Below, piece after piece: positions 11,985 to 23,802 of a stretch of DNA of 64,000 nucleotides (the stretch's first letter is position 1; each line of letters begins with the position of its first letter). Both the position numbers and the translations under genes were made by a program. The notes beneath the pieces were generated by a model that was given only the letters and a program-made list of their open reading frames with translations, was not told where the DNA came from and ran no database searches. The DNA comes from Notospermus geniculatus. Its lineage: Eukaryota > Nemertea > Pilidiophora > Heteronemertea > Lineidae. Where the stretch lies: NCBI GenBank assembly GCA_002633025.1, contig NMRB01000568.1:269080-333079 (forward strand). The letters run 5' to 3'.

Positions 11985-12102
11985 CCTTATTCACAAACAC
12001 TTCCATAACATGCAGCCGTATGGCTTAGAATACAGGGAAGGACAGAGAACCAGTCAATTTATGGCACCACAGGTCCTACAAAGGTTTTGTGAATAAGGTC
12101 AC
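11985..12102. mobile_element. Short TIR element (CCTTATTCACAAA ends)
   Basis: CCTTATTCACAAA at the left and TTTGTGAATAAGG at the right bound about 118 bp. It immediately follows the previous element. Similar GTATTCACGAAG and GGAATAAGGTCC sequences around 670-930 may be a decayed relative. Confidence 0.6.
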
Positions 12103-14778
12103 TAGTTATGTTCCATGCATTACTTCACCACACTGCCGCAGATGATTAGCCCCGAGTGATGCGAGTCTGTGAACTGCATCATAACCAAAATTTTGACCAT
12201 TTGGACGTGCGACATTCTGTCATGATTATGAACAAGCTCATGCTGATATGACGTGTCCGTGGACGAGTGCAATCTGCCACCATGCATCAAAGAGCGATAG
12301 TATTTTCACAATCCAGCAACTATTCACCAAATTGGTTGAGTTCTCAACTGATTAAAATTTGACTGGGATAATAATAAATAATTTTCAGGTGTCTGTAGAA
12401 CGTCAGGAATTTAGAAGTCGAGGAAGCACCTGGGTGCCAACCCAAGATATTTGACATCTTGGTCATGTCTCTCTTGTGGCTCCATCTTTAGGTCCATTTC
12501 ACATCGAAACGTGTTCATCACATTTAGGCCAAAAACAGGCAGAAAAGAGGAATACTTTAACTCATCTACCCCAGAGTCCAGCACAGACGGCATATTCTGT
12601 CAAAATTTTCTCACATCCTATGATACGAATTGAATGAAATGGTCCATGGACCATGTGCTCACCTGTGTGAACGTACCAGAAGAACAAATGACAAACGTAA
12701 AATCGAAATGCTCCAGGCCGTGAGTTCCAGGGTCATGATTTACGGTCAAAATTTCAAGGTCAAAATATTCTAGCTTGAGAATTTATGACGTCGATTTTCC
12801 AAGACGGCTGCCTGGTAACCACTAATTGCATTCCAATTGGACAATAATTTGCTCTACAGTACACATAGATGATCACACCATGTTAGAATAGGGCCATAGC
12901 CATGAAACATGCCACTAAAATGGCTATATTTGGAACTTGAACTCTGTGACTGTAAAAAGTAGATCAAATCAAAAACNTTAATGGAAAATACCTTAGCCAT
13001 GACGTGCTATGCACGTCATACGCAGCGAAAGGGCTGCCATCTTGAAATGTCGAAGAAAATCACGAAAAACACCACCGATTGGCAAAATCCTTTGTCAAAA
13101 CCAATGAAAACGCAACGACTTCCGTGTTAACAGTCAAAACGGCAAACTGCGCATGCGCGCATTTTTCTATGGCAATGACCTAATTACGAATCTCATCTAC
13201 AGAAAGACAATACAGATTCCTTTGTCAATTTCTTTGTTTTACACGGGGCCATTTTTGTGTGCTCCTTTTTGGATTATATGGAACGGATTATTCATATTCT
13301 ATTCCTCGGAATTTCCAGTTCGTACAATAACGACTTGTCTCCATTTGACTTCGCTCTGATGAAAACAGCCGACATGACGCTGGCAATTGTGACGTCACAA
13401 AGACCGAACGGCACGACTGGTTCTGTATACATTTAGAAATGCATTCGAACCGAGTACGGACGGCGAACGATTTAAGGCCTGGACAACCGAGCTGCTTCTT
13501 TTCGAATATGAAACCTGGATGTACATGTACAACACACTAAGTATGTAATCATACACTTACAGGCATAGAGGTACAAAATAGAAATATGCCAGCAGTGTCG
13601 ATTACGTCTCTTTGTAACAATCTTAGATATCCCGGAATATTGCGTCCTTCTTCATTTCGGAGCCTTGAAAGAAGAATCAAAATGCGGCAGATGTTTCTAA
13701 TACATACTCATCCGACTAGCCACGATATAAGTCCAAACGTTTGTTTGAAAAAAATCTCGGCCGCGATGGATAGTCTCAGCAATGGAATTAAGTTCCTCTG
13801 TCTTAAAAAAATGTAAGAAGCTGGCACAAAGCATAATGCAATAAACAGTTTACCCTTACCTTTTTCTCCTTAAGTGGTCAAGAGACGCATCAAGAATGGA
13901 GTGTAGACCAGAAGCTTTAGACAATACTTAGTAAGAGAAGGTCACAAAAAATTCAGAGTGGGGTTTTCAATATGCATTGCAGAAAACAAATCCGTCTGTC
14001 GGGAGGATACCATTTTGTGAAAGACACCAAATTCTCAGTCATGAATTTGTCATGCTCATTTCTATTGACCTCCGAAATCAGGAAACCCTCACGCTTGATA
14101 CCATTTGAAAGCCATTCGCCGTTTGAACGAGTGTTCCTCTAGGCAAAAAAGAATGCTTTTTTCTTACTTACCATTTGGCCTTTTACCTAGAAATTGATTA
14201 GAACACATATTATGATTGGTTGACTGATGTGATGTGATGGGACCAGGTAATCATGTAAGGTTAGGAGAAAATATCCGTCGACTCCCTTGTTTCCACTTTG
14301 GACATACAACACTGTACAGGCTGCCAAAAAAATACAAATGGTTCTTCTCAAAGTGGAATAATTCCTTTTAAAAAATTTCTTTTCCAATGAAATAACATAT
14401 GAAAACTAGAAGCGGTAAGATATTTTGTGGTGAAATCCCCGTTGGCATTGAAAAGACCCATTCGTTCCCTCACCACGTCACATGTGAAAGAGGCGGTCCC
14501 CTGATCTACGAATATTTAATGAACTGTCGCTTGAGGAGGTGCAGTATGTCCGGTAATTCTCGTGTCGAATTTGGCAGCCTATTTTCGCCGCCGAAATTGT
14601 TGGTAAAATACAACTTTTGAAAACATCTCGTCATGCGGCAGATTAGGCTAATATAAATCCTGCAATGGAGGAGGATATCCATCACCCCTGTGGACATTCA
14701 CAAGTTTTGTTGATTATTTTGTCGCGCTTTGAAGAAGAATTGAATGGCAGGACGATCAAGATAATTTTGATCAAGCAT
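12103..14778. other. Intergenic sequence, no gene recognised
   Basis: No conserved protein segment was seen. A 31 bp stretch at 12638-12661 (ATGGTCCATGGACCATGTG) recurs at 43521-43545 and at the end of the 23.8-24.6 kb element. A palindrome GACGTGCTATGCACGTC lies at 13001-13018. The single N at 12977 is a base ambiguity. Confidence 0.4.
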
Positions 14779-14958
14779 ATGTGACCCATCACAGCAAAAC
14801 TAGGCGCATGTCGCTCAGAAGGTGAGCCTCAACGAATGGAAGAAATAGATTCTATCAGATTTCACAATAGACAGACAATATTGAAACTGACAAACATTTG
14901 GTCTCAACCTGCCAAGCTCAGAGCGACATGTGCCTACGTTTGCTATGACGGGTCACAT
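14779..14958. mobile_element. MITE, TGTGACCC..CAGCAAAAC family, copy 2
   Basis: Arms ATGTGACCCATCACAGCAAA and GACGGGTCACAT, with CGCATGTCGCTCAGA inside, match the element at 6702-6888 in length and design. The strong GTCAC-rich sequence at 14960-15440 may be a further decayed inverted-repeat element. Confidence 0.8.
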
Positions 14959-15844
14959 ATTATATGCGGATGTCAGGTCACACTGCGATTGCCTTCGCTG
15001 CGGCGGAACAGTCAGATTCAGGTGTCGCAAGCACGGTCAGGTCACAAAAACGAAAAATGTGCACAATCGTCGTGGAACAGGCAGCATCTGCGCGCAGGTA
15101 ATTGTAACCGTGTTCAGGTCACCTGCGACTACATCATCGCAAAGTTCTGGCAATCATGTGACTTGTGATCATGTGGCTTTTTCAAGATGGCAGCGCCCAT
15201 GCAGGGTACGAAAACGCTCGCCACTGATTGGTTAACTAAAATAGACCAACTTTTGGATAATCGCACGACGTCGCAACTGAAGTCAGGTCGACTGCGTCTG
15301 GATTACGCCCGTCGGGATCATGATTCGTCGTGGCGCAGAAGTTCAACATGTTGAACTCTTGCGATCTGTGATCTTTTTGGTCGACGACTGATTCCGATCG
15401 TCGCAAGTGAGACGCAACTGCAGTCACGTCACAGGGCTTTCATTAATTTCTGACGTCAGGGTGTCATTGACTTCCGCCATTTTTTCCCAATGCATCAGTG
15501 ACTCCCATCCCTGGAGGCCAGTGCATCACCTGACTCCCTCATTTTGTGGTCAATGCCTTGTATAATATATTCACCACATTCTCAGTGTCGCCTCGTGACG
15601 ATCAGTGACGTCACTTGGCTTTTCGCGGCGGAGCGCATTGGTCGGTTGTTTGTCAGGCTCCGTTTTTTCGAGGTAAATATCTTCGATTCCTCCGAGATGT
15701 TTCCCGATTTTGAGGAGGTTAATGAGAATTAGATTATTGAGGAAGGATTATGTGGAATATGGGAGGAAAATGTTTTGCCATCGAGGCGATGGCATCCGAT
15801 TTTAATTGGAGAGGATCGTGTTATGGGAGAGCACTGAGAACACG

Positions 15845-16060
15845 TCAGGGACATGTAGGCCATGCCAGGGGCATGCGCAGGAATCACCATCGAGGCAATG
15901 GAAACATGTCAGGGACATGTATGGGCCATGCCAGGGGCATGAGCAGGAATTACCATCGAGGCGATGGAAAACATGTCAGGGACATGTAGGGGCCATGCCA
16001 GGGGCATGAGCAGAAATTACCATCGAGGCGATGGAAACATGTCGAGGCGATGGCATGAGG
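15845..16060. repeat. Minisatellite, ~60 bp unit with CATG palindromes
   Basis: About three and a half tandem copies of a unit containing GTCAGGGACATGTA, GGGCCATGCCAGGGGCATG and ACCATCGAGGCGATGGAAA. Several sub-motifs are self-complementary, so each unit can form a hairpin. A relic of the last motif (CATCGAGGCGATGGC) also occurs at 15779-15793, so the array grew from local sequence. Confidence 0.88.
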
Positions 16061-16226
16061 TTTTATTTGGGGAAGAAATGTTGCTGTGGAAAGGCACTGA
16101 NTTATATCTGTTTCTACAAAAGAGTATCTTGTTTCGCAACGTTGGATTTTTGCACATATAACCGCCCATAAAGGTTGACCTGACATCCGCATTTATCCAA
16201 AACCAAACATGCGGAAAATAACTTAC

Positions 16227-16715
16227 CAGTGTGTTCAATGTAGAATTTGGCGTCTTGTTCAGAAAGGATATACGGAAAGGCAGCAAAGTGAGCATAGTGA
16301 GCAGTTGTTGAATCTTTGGCGAATATCATTATAGGATCCACTTCGTAATCGCGTCGTGTCATTAGACCGGTGACGCCGCCACCCTTCCAGCATCCATCGA
16401 GGAACAGGTTCACCGCTTTCCCGCGGAAGTCAAAAGTAACTAGTACAAAGACCCACTGCTGTACTGGCGGTTTCCCGGGAATATTCATGCACCCTAAACC
16501 GGCTTTGTCTTGAAAACAGACCCAGTAGTGCTCACTGTTCCCAAAACTAACTGAATTCCATTTATTCGCCATGTGGAAAAAGACAGGCTGCGTGCTTTTT
16601 TTGTATGGTCTAATATATATGTACGTAACTACTGACATCTTTCTATATTTGAAGAAATCAGGAACAGGTCGGTAGAATGCCCCTCCTTGACCTCCGTAGC
16701 TAACCGACAAAACTG
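16227..16715 (-). CDS. LamG-like (concanavalin-type) domain exon
   Basis: The minus-strand frame contains a LamG-like jelly-roll signature: 'SVVTYIYIRP' (an F/W-x-R-P-type strand), 'PPVQQWVFVLVTFDFRGK' and 'AVNLFLDGCWKGGG', the W-x-x-V/L-x-x-T-x-D...L-Y/F-x-D-G pattern. The donor is GTAAGT at 16226-16221, phase 1. The acceptor is less certain; GGCACAG just above 16715 gives phase 1. A phase 1-1 domain exon is common in extracellular mosaic proteins. It may belong with the transmembrane exon at 23543-23312, which also ends in phase 1. Function unknown; likely extracellular adhesion or binding. Confidence 0.7.
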
Positions 16716-17084
16716 TGCCGAAAACTGCTGATGATTTATAGGTTGCCCTTTCGCCGACCCTTAAAATGTACACACATTGTCCAAAAGTATTGCAACATAG
16801 ATTTGTCCTTAATTTCTCGGTAGTCAGTCATCAATTTTTGATTCCTAAATATGGATATGGTACTTTGAGGTGTTATAAACTTGTTGGTTCGGAAAATTTT
16901 AAGGGAAAGTGAATCTGCCATGAAATTATCAGAATATCACAATATCACACATGCATTTGATATGTCGAAATTTTTGTAGTGCAAGACTACACCAGGCTTT
17001 TTACCAAATGAGGACAACGGAGTTCATTCACAAACTGTGAAAACAATTGTGCTGAAAATGCCCATGGTTTTCGTGATATTTATA

Positions 17085-17240
17085 GAATATGAAATAGAAA
17101 TCGGGTTTCTAAGGAGAAAGACATTGCTTCCTACCAGATTCGAACCCACGGACCCTCGCATGAGGCATCAATCGCCAGCACTAAGGGGCAGCACGCCTTA
17201 ACCACTAGGCCAAATCCCCATCTTCAAAAAAGATGGTTCA
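17085..17240 (-). mobile_element. tRNA-derived SINE, family 1 (GAAGATGGGGATTTGGCC)
   Basis: On the minus strand a tRNA-like head has an A box (TTTGGCCTAGTGGTTAAG) and a B box (GGGTTCGAATCTGG), followed by a short body ending near TTCTATTTCATATTC. Other members: 59397-59541 (plus) and 57590-57705 (plus). A fragment of the tail is at 17355-17400. The 5' leader CCATCTTTTTTGAAGATGG is shared with the 57.6 kb copy. Confidence 0.85.
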
Positions 17241-17652
17241 ATGGCCTATGTTGAACGAGGCGTCCATCAGTACCCTGCGAGTAGTCCAAACAATCTCCAA
17301 ACCCAAACAGTTTTATGTTATGGGAGGGGGTCACATAAAGGGGATACAAGTGAAGAATATGAAATAGAAATCTGGTTTCTAAGGATTCGAACCCACGAAT
17401 CTGTTATTTGATATGAAAACGAGCCAATTTTGTCAAAAATAGGGTTTATTAAAAGTACAAAACTACATAGTGTGTGATATCTTGCTCAGTGACCTTTATC
17501 CTTTATTAGTCTAGGCCTACGTTTTGCACTTTCCTTAAAAACGCACATCGCACGGTCTGCAACTGAAGTGCAGTCGATTGACGCATGTAAACCTTGTTAC
17601 GAAATCGACACCTCTTAGGCCCAGGGCCCGTATACATATAACTTTCTAACAT

Positions 17653-18312
17653 AAGCCCTGGTTACACTACATAAAAACCCGCGTCGCACCCGGGCTTTTT
17701 CTGTTTACACCTGTTAAAAGCGCGGGTCTAATATACCAGGGGATGAATCCCCCGGTGCTAATTAGACTGGTACCCGATCCTAACTATTTTACATCGGGCT
17801 TTTGCATATGTTAGGACACCGGGCGTGCCTACCGCCTTCGTGCCTCTGATTGGTCGGTGCTGGCGCAGGTGGTAAGTATGTGAACTATTATGTTGATATA
17901 TTTTCTATTTTTAACATGGAAAACCCCCGGCGTGATTGGTGAATTTCCTGGGTCAAAGGTCGGTCACCTTCTATCTGCATTCTGGTACGTCAGCCGTATT
18001 GAGAATTGAATAAATTTACATAATTTACATAAAATTTTCAAGTGACGTCACTGTCAGAATTCCTCCACAAATGGCGGCCAAGACTGGTCCTACCATTCAA
18101 AAGCGACACCATCGGTAGGACCAGGTACTAGTCTAGGTGCTAATTAGCGCCCCCCCCCCCGAGTTCGAACGGTTTTTGGAGTGCTTAATTTACGTCTCCG
18201 TCACAAGATTTTAGTAGATGACGCGCGCCGGGTCTCAGGCGGGATTTTTCAGAGCCGGGTATGACGCGGGTCTCAAAAAAAACCAAAGCCCGATGATTTC
18301 TGTAAAGTGAAG
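17653..18312. mobile_element. Degenerate TIR element, GGTTACACTACATAAAA family
   Basis: The left end AGCCCTGGTTACACTACA and internal AACGGTTTTTGGAGTGCTTA match the compact member at 52171-52411. The right arm is degraded. It contains a C-run at 18151-18161. Another member lies inside the GPCR duplicate at 36539-36897. Confidence 0.65.
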
Positions 18313-18971
18313 AACTGTGATTTTTAAGTTTGTTTAGCTTTAAATTGTTCTTGAGGAGAGCGAAAACTCGCGCTTTGGCTGTACAGTGCTGCAGTATTTC
18401 ATAAATTGGGGTTGAATTAGTTGCCTTGCCGTTATTTAGGGTGAATAATGTCATGTGTTGTACATATGATGTTGTTAATCCCTTCTGAATGCAGGGTATT
18501 GTGTTGAATGGGAGATGTTTACTCGATGAAATCCGGCCTTCAAGTAAATCATCCGCTATGTTGCGATGCTGGTCTCATGACCAGTTTTCGGGAAACGTGA
18601 TTTTGTCAGAGAAGATAGGCTATTTCAAGTGTGTTCTTCCGCCACGGTAAAAGGAATAATATCGAAGTAAATAACCAAATATTTGGTCAAAGCATCAAAA
18701 TTCATATATTATATGAATGCGAACGTTTAGAATGTAACAAACAAGAATAAATTAGACAACTGCTAGATTTTAAAGAATTTATTAGTTTCATATGCACGCA
18801 GAGTGTGGAATAAGAAAAAGGAGTGATCTATTTTTACGTCATGGCCAATCTTGTCCAAAGAACGTGGCCGGTTTGGTCAGGGCCTAGTGCGTGCCAGCAA
18901 GGGGCGATGCTAAGAAGGCCTGATTTCTTCAAGTCAAAATGGCAAGTGCGACTTTCCGAGAAATATCCATG

Positions 18972-19277
18972 CACACTGAAAAACTTTTCTTCATCAAAAT
19001 GACGAACTTAGGTTCGTTTTCATTACCACCAAACTGAGTATCTAAATTCGTCAAAATGACAAGTCCAGGTTCGTCATTTTGACGAACATAAACAAGGGTT
19101 CGTCAAAATGACAAGTGCACGTTTGTCATTTTGATGAATCCTTGTTTATGTTCGTCAAGAGTTCGTCAAAATGACGTACCAGAACTTGTCATTTTGACGA
19201 ATTTAATAGGTACTCAGTTTGGTGATGGAAAACGAACCAAAGTTCGTCATTTCGATGAAGAAAAGTTTTTCAGTGTG
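18972..19277. mobile_element. TIR element with CACACTGAAAAAC ends
   Basis: Ends CACACTGAAAAACTTTTC and GAAAAGTTTTTCAGTGTG. Inside are many alternating TCGTCAAAATGACAAGT / TTGTCATTTTGACGAA blocks in both orientations, so the centre can form several hairpins. CAGTG-like ends resemble hAT elements, but no 8 bp target duplication was found. Confidence 0.75.
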
Positions 19278-19943
19278 GGATTGCGTAGTTCTGTAACACG
19301 AGTCGTCAGTGAGGTTGTGGTTATTCGTGACGTCAGAGCTTGACTAACGTATGCGTAATGGCGTCACGGATGGATTCCGACGGTGACGTGGTTTGATAGG
19401 CGATCCGAGTCGGTCGTTATTTTTGAGTGAGAAACACCAATTTGGATGAGTTTAACGCGTTGAAACCTAATGCAGTGTGTTCGCAGCATCAAGGAAGCCT
19501 CGTCAGTGGGAAAGCCTTGTTCGGCTCGGCGGTTTCGGAGTGAATAGCGCCAAGGACGCAAAGTACGCCACCAAGGAAATACTAGTACTTTGCATCCTTG
19601 GCCTATTCAGAAATAGGACTTGGAACTAGTCGCTATTGTCTTAAGTGGATAACATCCATCAGCGGTGGTCTCAAAGTAATTCAATGAGTATTTGCCTGAC
19701 GTTTTCCGAGATCCAAAAACCAGCAAGAATTTGCAGTCTTCGATGGTTATCAGCATGCTCAACACAGCACTGGGTCCTCTCCTATGCTACTCGCTTGTTA
19801 TGCAGGGCATTACTTCCAAACGACAAGCACGTGACAAGACACTACTCCGGTCTTTGTCCTTTGCGTGTACTGTCATAGTTTGTGCTTGAGGTATCCATGA
19901 GAGACAGAGGGGAAATCGAAATCCACATTGAATTTGGCCAAAT

Positions 19944-21021
19944 GGGTGACCCTAAATGTCACCCAGGACAAAACTGATATCCAAAAAAGAGCACAAAAAC
20001 GGCACACAGTGTACAATAAATCGGAAAGTCATCTCCGAATATTTCGCAAATTTTCGACCCCAATCGGGGTCTTCCTCAGGCGCTATGTAGAAGAGATCTC
20101 TTCTACATAGCGCCTGAGAAAGACCCTGATTGGGGTCGAAAATTTGCGAAATATTCGGAGACGACTTTCCGATTTATTGCAGGACAAAACTGGGTGACCC
20201 TAAACTCCCCCAGAACAAGGCTGGGTGACGTTTAGACCCTAAACGTCACCCAGTTTGAAAATCGCGCCATTTTAAAACCTGCATGAGAGGTACGTGGTAC
20301 GCTATTCGTGTAGCTGAAAACGAATTCTGACATCTCCATCATGGGCGCTCCAAACATTCGTGTTCCTGAAGATGAATTGGGGCAGTTTTTGACCTCCCTT
20401 TCATCATACAGGGACGGAATGTCTATCTCGAAAGGTCGTGAGGTTAAGAAAAAACCTGGTTGAAATAATAAATTCGAGATATCAGCTACAGGACAAAGGT
20501 CAAAGGTCAAAGTTCCTCATTCGCTGAAGCGGTTTGCCAGGTTTAGCCACACGAACGGTGTGCCACTTACATCGGACGAAGGTTTTAAAATGGCGTGATT
20601 TTCAGCCTTGTTCTGGGGGACGTTTAGGGTCACCCAAGTTTGTCCTGGGCATCTTCACTGAGTTCAGGTCAAGACTCGGCTTCTCCTCCCTTGACCTTCA
20701 CGCAAGCAAACCACATTCCGTGTTCAACGGATTTCCCCTGTCCCCAAAATAGCAACCAATCACGGCATGCTTGCACCGACCAACGTGCATGACGTGTTCC
20801 CGGTAATGACGTTGACCAATCAAAATTTGATAAAATGACATCATTGATATTTTTTTCTTCTGTGAACGACGAAGAAACGAGGCTTCTGATTGGGCGCACG
20901 AGAAAATCCCAAAGCGTTGAACACGGAATCTGGCTGCTTGCTGCAGAGTGTCGGAAGAGGTTAGCCGATTTCTACACGATGCATTATGCAGAATGGTCCT
21001 GGGTGACATTTAGGGTCAACC
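19944..21021. mobile_element. Composite TIR element (GGGTGACCCTAAA ends)
   Basis: GGTGACCCTAAATGTCACCC at the left and GGGTGACATTTAGGGTCAAC at the right bound a mosaic in which CCCAGGACAAAACTG and GTTTAGGGTCACCC blocks recur at about 20185, 20215 and 20625. The 20014-20179 palindrome is inserted inside. Confidence 0.6.
20014..20179. repeat. 166 bp palindromic insertion with GACCCC-N4-GGGGTC stem
   Basis: Two 83 bp inverted arms meet at AGAGATCTCT (centre 20096/20097) with few mismatches. The larger insert is flanked by AGGACAAAACTG at about 19967-19978 and 20182-20193, which looks like a target duplication. Single-arm copies occur at 27125-27252, 38395-38460 (core) and 63727-63785 (core). 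On the sense arm, CTGAGGAAGACCCC..GGGGTCGAAA is the conserved core. Inverted partial copies with variable target duplications are a known habit of Penelope-like retroelements; assignment is tentative. Confidence 0.65.
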
Positions 21022-21523
21022 AGAACGACATTCACTCATTCGGCTTGAATTTGTACGAAGCAGCTGCCGACGATTACACATCCTCCCATAGCAGGGCTTC
21101 GATCTCACTCCTCAAGTGGATGAAGAGGAGAGAGGTAGAAGCCCCTGCTGTGGCAGGATGACGATTATACAAAAGGAGACTTTAAAATTCCCGCTGTGCC
21201 CTGTACTTCACGCTGCATGAAAGATTCCTACCTTATATTTTTGTCATCGCCATCAAACTTTGCCCAAATTTTGGCTGCAAAATTTAAAGTCATTACTGGA
21301 TATCTCAGTATATCGAAGGCTGTTTGTTTTCCCTGATCATCTTAACCTGAAACATTTCGACTTGACAATAATCATTCATTCTTCTGGTACATTCACCCAG
21401 GTGAGCACACGATCCAGGACCATTTCATTTCAAGTGTTCCGATCGTTGGCTAGTACAATACCGAGTATTCATTTCAATCTCTATCATCTTTTTTTTATTG
21501 CCATAAATTGCCAAACGATAATA

Positions 21524-22008
21524 CAGCTCTGGAAAAAAATTATTACACCACCTCTGGTTGACTCACACATTTTCCATTAAAATAGGTCCACAGACTCTCC
21601 AATTGCTCTGTACCTACTGATTTATTGTGTTCGTTAAATTGCTGTAACTTCACCAAGACAATATCACACACAGAAATGGACTTCCCATATGAAGAAACAA
21701 TGGAGCTGCTAGAAGGACCTTGTCAAAAGTTCTGACTAAATGGAAGGACCTGAATTGCATGCATTTACTATGTTGACAGCAGCCCACTTCACATCGCTTC
21801 TTATCAAACCTAAACTCTTCGAGTAGCATTTGTAGCATTTTGTGGAGTTAATGCTTATAATTATGACTGAAGTCCTGTTTTTACAATGTAATAACTACAC
21901 TGTAATACAATGTGGCACACAAGGGTGAATAACGACTTTTTGTGGGGCCTACTTAATGTGAAATGAGTGGAAATGACAGAGGTGGTCTAATAATTTTTTC
22001 CAGAGCTG
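21524..22008. mobile_element. Tc1/mariner-type MITE (CAGCTCTGGAAAAAA)
   Basis: Ends CAGCTCTGGAAAAAAATTAT and ATAATTTTTTCCAGAGCTG are flanked by TA dinucleotides, as expected of Tc1/mariner. The next 20 bp of the arms (CACCTCTG / CAGAGGTGG) also pair. No transposase frame remains. A closely similar right end recurs at 58370-58403 beside the MCT gene. Confidence 0.85.
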
Positions 22009-22010
22009 TA

Positions 22011-23270
22011 TATCGGGTTATTAAAAAAAACGACCCACTTTTCAAAGTTCAATATCTCATAAAGTATCTAAACGAATAGGATGTAACTGCACCAAAATTA
22101 AGGGTCCGATACGATAAAGAGATGACGTGAATTTCATATCAATACGCCGCTTGGGTATGGAATAAAGTCCGGTACAAAGATGCAGGACTAAAAGTGCAGT
22201 ATCAGAATTGCAACTTCAACAGGAGCACCCGACACCAAAGGGTCGGCACCCGTCAAATTACCATTTCCAGACAGTTCTGACGCCATTTTTTAGTCCATGG
22301 GAAGATGCATTCGAGGACACAGCAATTTTGTAATCCTTGGACAGAATTAGTTTCGGATACCCAGATACTAGTGGACAAATTGATCATTGTTTCAAGTATG
22401 ATTGTGAGCGGATTTAGAACTTCTCTTGCTCGTTATTTTTCACTTTTTGACAAGTGCTTCTGCACTGGACATCATTCCACACTCAATAGGGGTATTGATA
22501 TGAAATTTATGTCATGGCCTGTTAGCAGCGTAATATCACGTTCGGTGCAATTCTGTGGTATTCAGTATGATACATCAGAAGATATAACAGTTTAATTCTT
22601 TTTTTGATAGTAGTGCTACTGAGCCTGTATCTATGATCCGGTAAAAAACTGGACTTGTACTTTGGTACCGGTCATTATTCCAAACTCATGAAGGATATGT
22701 ACGTAGGGTGTATTCGACTCACTGTTCTTATGTGTTCTGGTGCAGAAAACGGTGTTCTGGAAGAGTCGAACAGCGGAGAACGCGTTCGGGAACGTGTTCC
22801 TGTTCCCGAATCTCACACCACTTCGGCTGGTGGTGCAGACGGGAACAGTCGAGAACAAAGATGGCGGACACTGGCGGCAACTTTATAAATATTTTTTGTC
22901 AGATCATAGTGTAATTATTCGAGGTTTAGGATCGAGCAGAAATGACATGAATGACATATCCTTATTCTAAACTGAACATTTTGGAAGTATTCTTGAAAAA
23001 CTTTGGGGTTTTTAGGCCGCCGTATTGACGCCGGAAGTGAAACCATAGTAACCTGCACTTTCCTATTCGAGACTCGAGAACACTTTACTTGTTCTCGGCC
23101 TGTTCGGGTGCAGTTCAGAACAGGGAGTCGAATACAGCCTAAAATGAAATTCATATCATCGATTTATCTTATCATATCCTTTATTTTGGTGCAGTTTTAT
23201 TCCATTCGGTCCAACACCTGAGGAGATATTGAAGTTTGAAAAGTGGGACGTTTTTTTAATAACCCGATAT
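22011..23270. mobile_element. 1.26 kb non-autonomous TIR element (ATCGGGTTATT ends)
   Basis: About 48 bp arms ATCGGGTTATTAAAAAAA and the complement near 23235-23270, continuing through CCCACTTTTCAAAGTTCAAT. It abuts the previous Tc1-type element. Internal repeats TGAAATTTATGTCATGG and similar are non-coding. It contains a nested TIR element at 22705-23141. Confidence 0.8.
22705..23141. mobile_element. Nested TIR element (AGGGTGTATTCGACTC)
   Basis: Ends AGGGTGTATTCGACTC and GAGTCGAATACAGCCT lie inside the 22011-23270 element. Motifs TGTTCTGGTGCAG and TTCGGGAACGTG recur in both orientations. Likely TA target site. Confidence 0.7.
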
Positions 23271-23311
23271 GTATATATTAGAATAACGATTGAACTGGAG
23301 TGGAGACTTAC

Positions 23312-23543
23312 CCGTATAATTCTTTATATGACCGTGAACCACCATTAAAAGAGTAAGACTTACTATAACACCGAGTAGCACCAGATTTATAGCCGTCATT
23401 GCTGCTTGTAAAATTTTACAAGTTGTACACCAGCCTCCTGCATTATGACAAACATGTAATAGAGGATGGCAACGCAATGCAAAATTTACAGTACATTTAC
23501 AACCCCCGTCAGAATTTTTTTTGCAGAAATACAGCCTTCCCAT
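23312..23543 (-). CDS. N-terminal exon of a single-pass (type II-like) membrane protein
   Basis: From an ATG at 23543, the frame gives a cysteine-rich ~45-residue cytoplasmic segment ('GGCKCTVNFALRCHPLLH', 'CHNAGGWCTTCK'), then a hydrophobic helix 'INLVLLGVIVSLTLLMVV' and the start of an ectodomain with a possible N-glycosylation site (NYT). A strong donor GTAAGT follows at 23311 in phase 1. The frame is open upstream without another ATG. No family recognised. The nearest minus-strand downstream exon with matching phase is the LamG-like exon at 16227-16715. Confidence 0.6.
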
Positions 23544-23802
23544 TATGACTCTTACATCATCAGGTCTTAGATGAGCCACCAGCCCCACCTCACCTTGCAC
23601 CCCTCAGCTGTAAGTGGGCCATTCCAAATCTCCTACAGCATATAGATATACCGTAAGTGCAAGGCAAGGGGGAATGCAGAGTGGTTACAGCCCAAATGTG
23701 CTACCAAGTTAACGTTGTAAAATCGTTATTATTCATCAGATTCGAAAATTTAAAAGAGTTTTTATCCAGTTGAACAAAAAATTCTTTGTTATATCAAACT
23801 GT

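Noticed and set aside
18972-19277. Firm hAT assignment for the CACACTGAAAAAC element
   Set aside because: CAGTG-like ends fit, but no 8 bp target duplication could be found.
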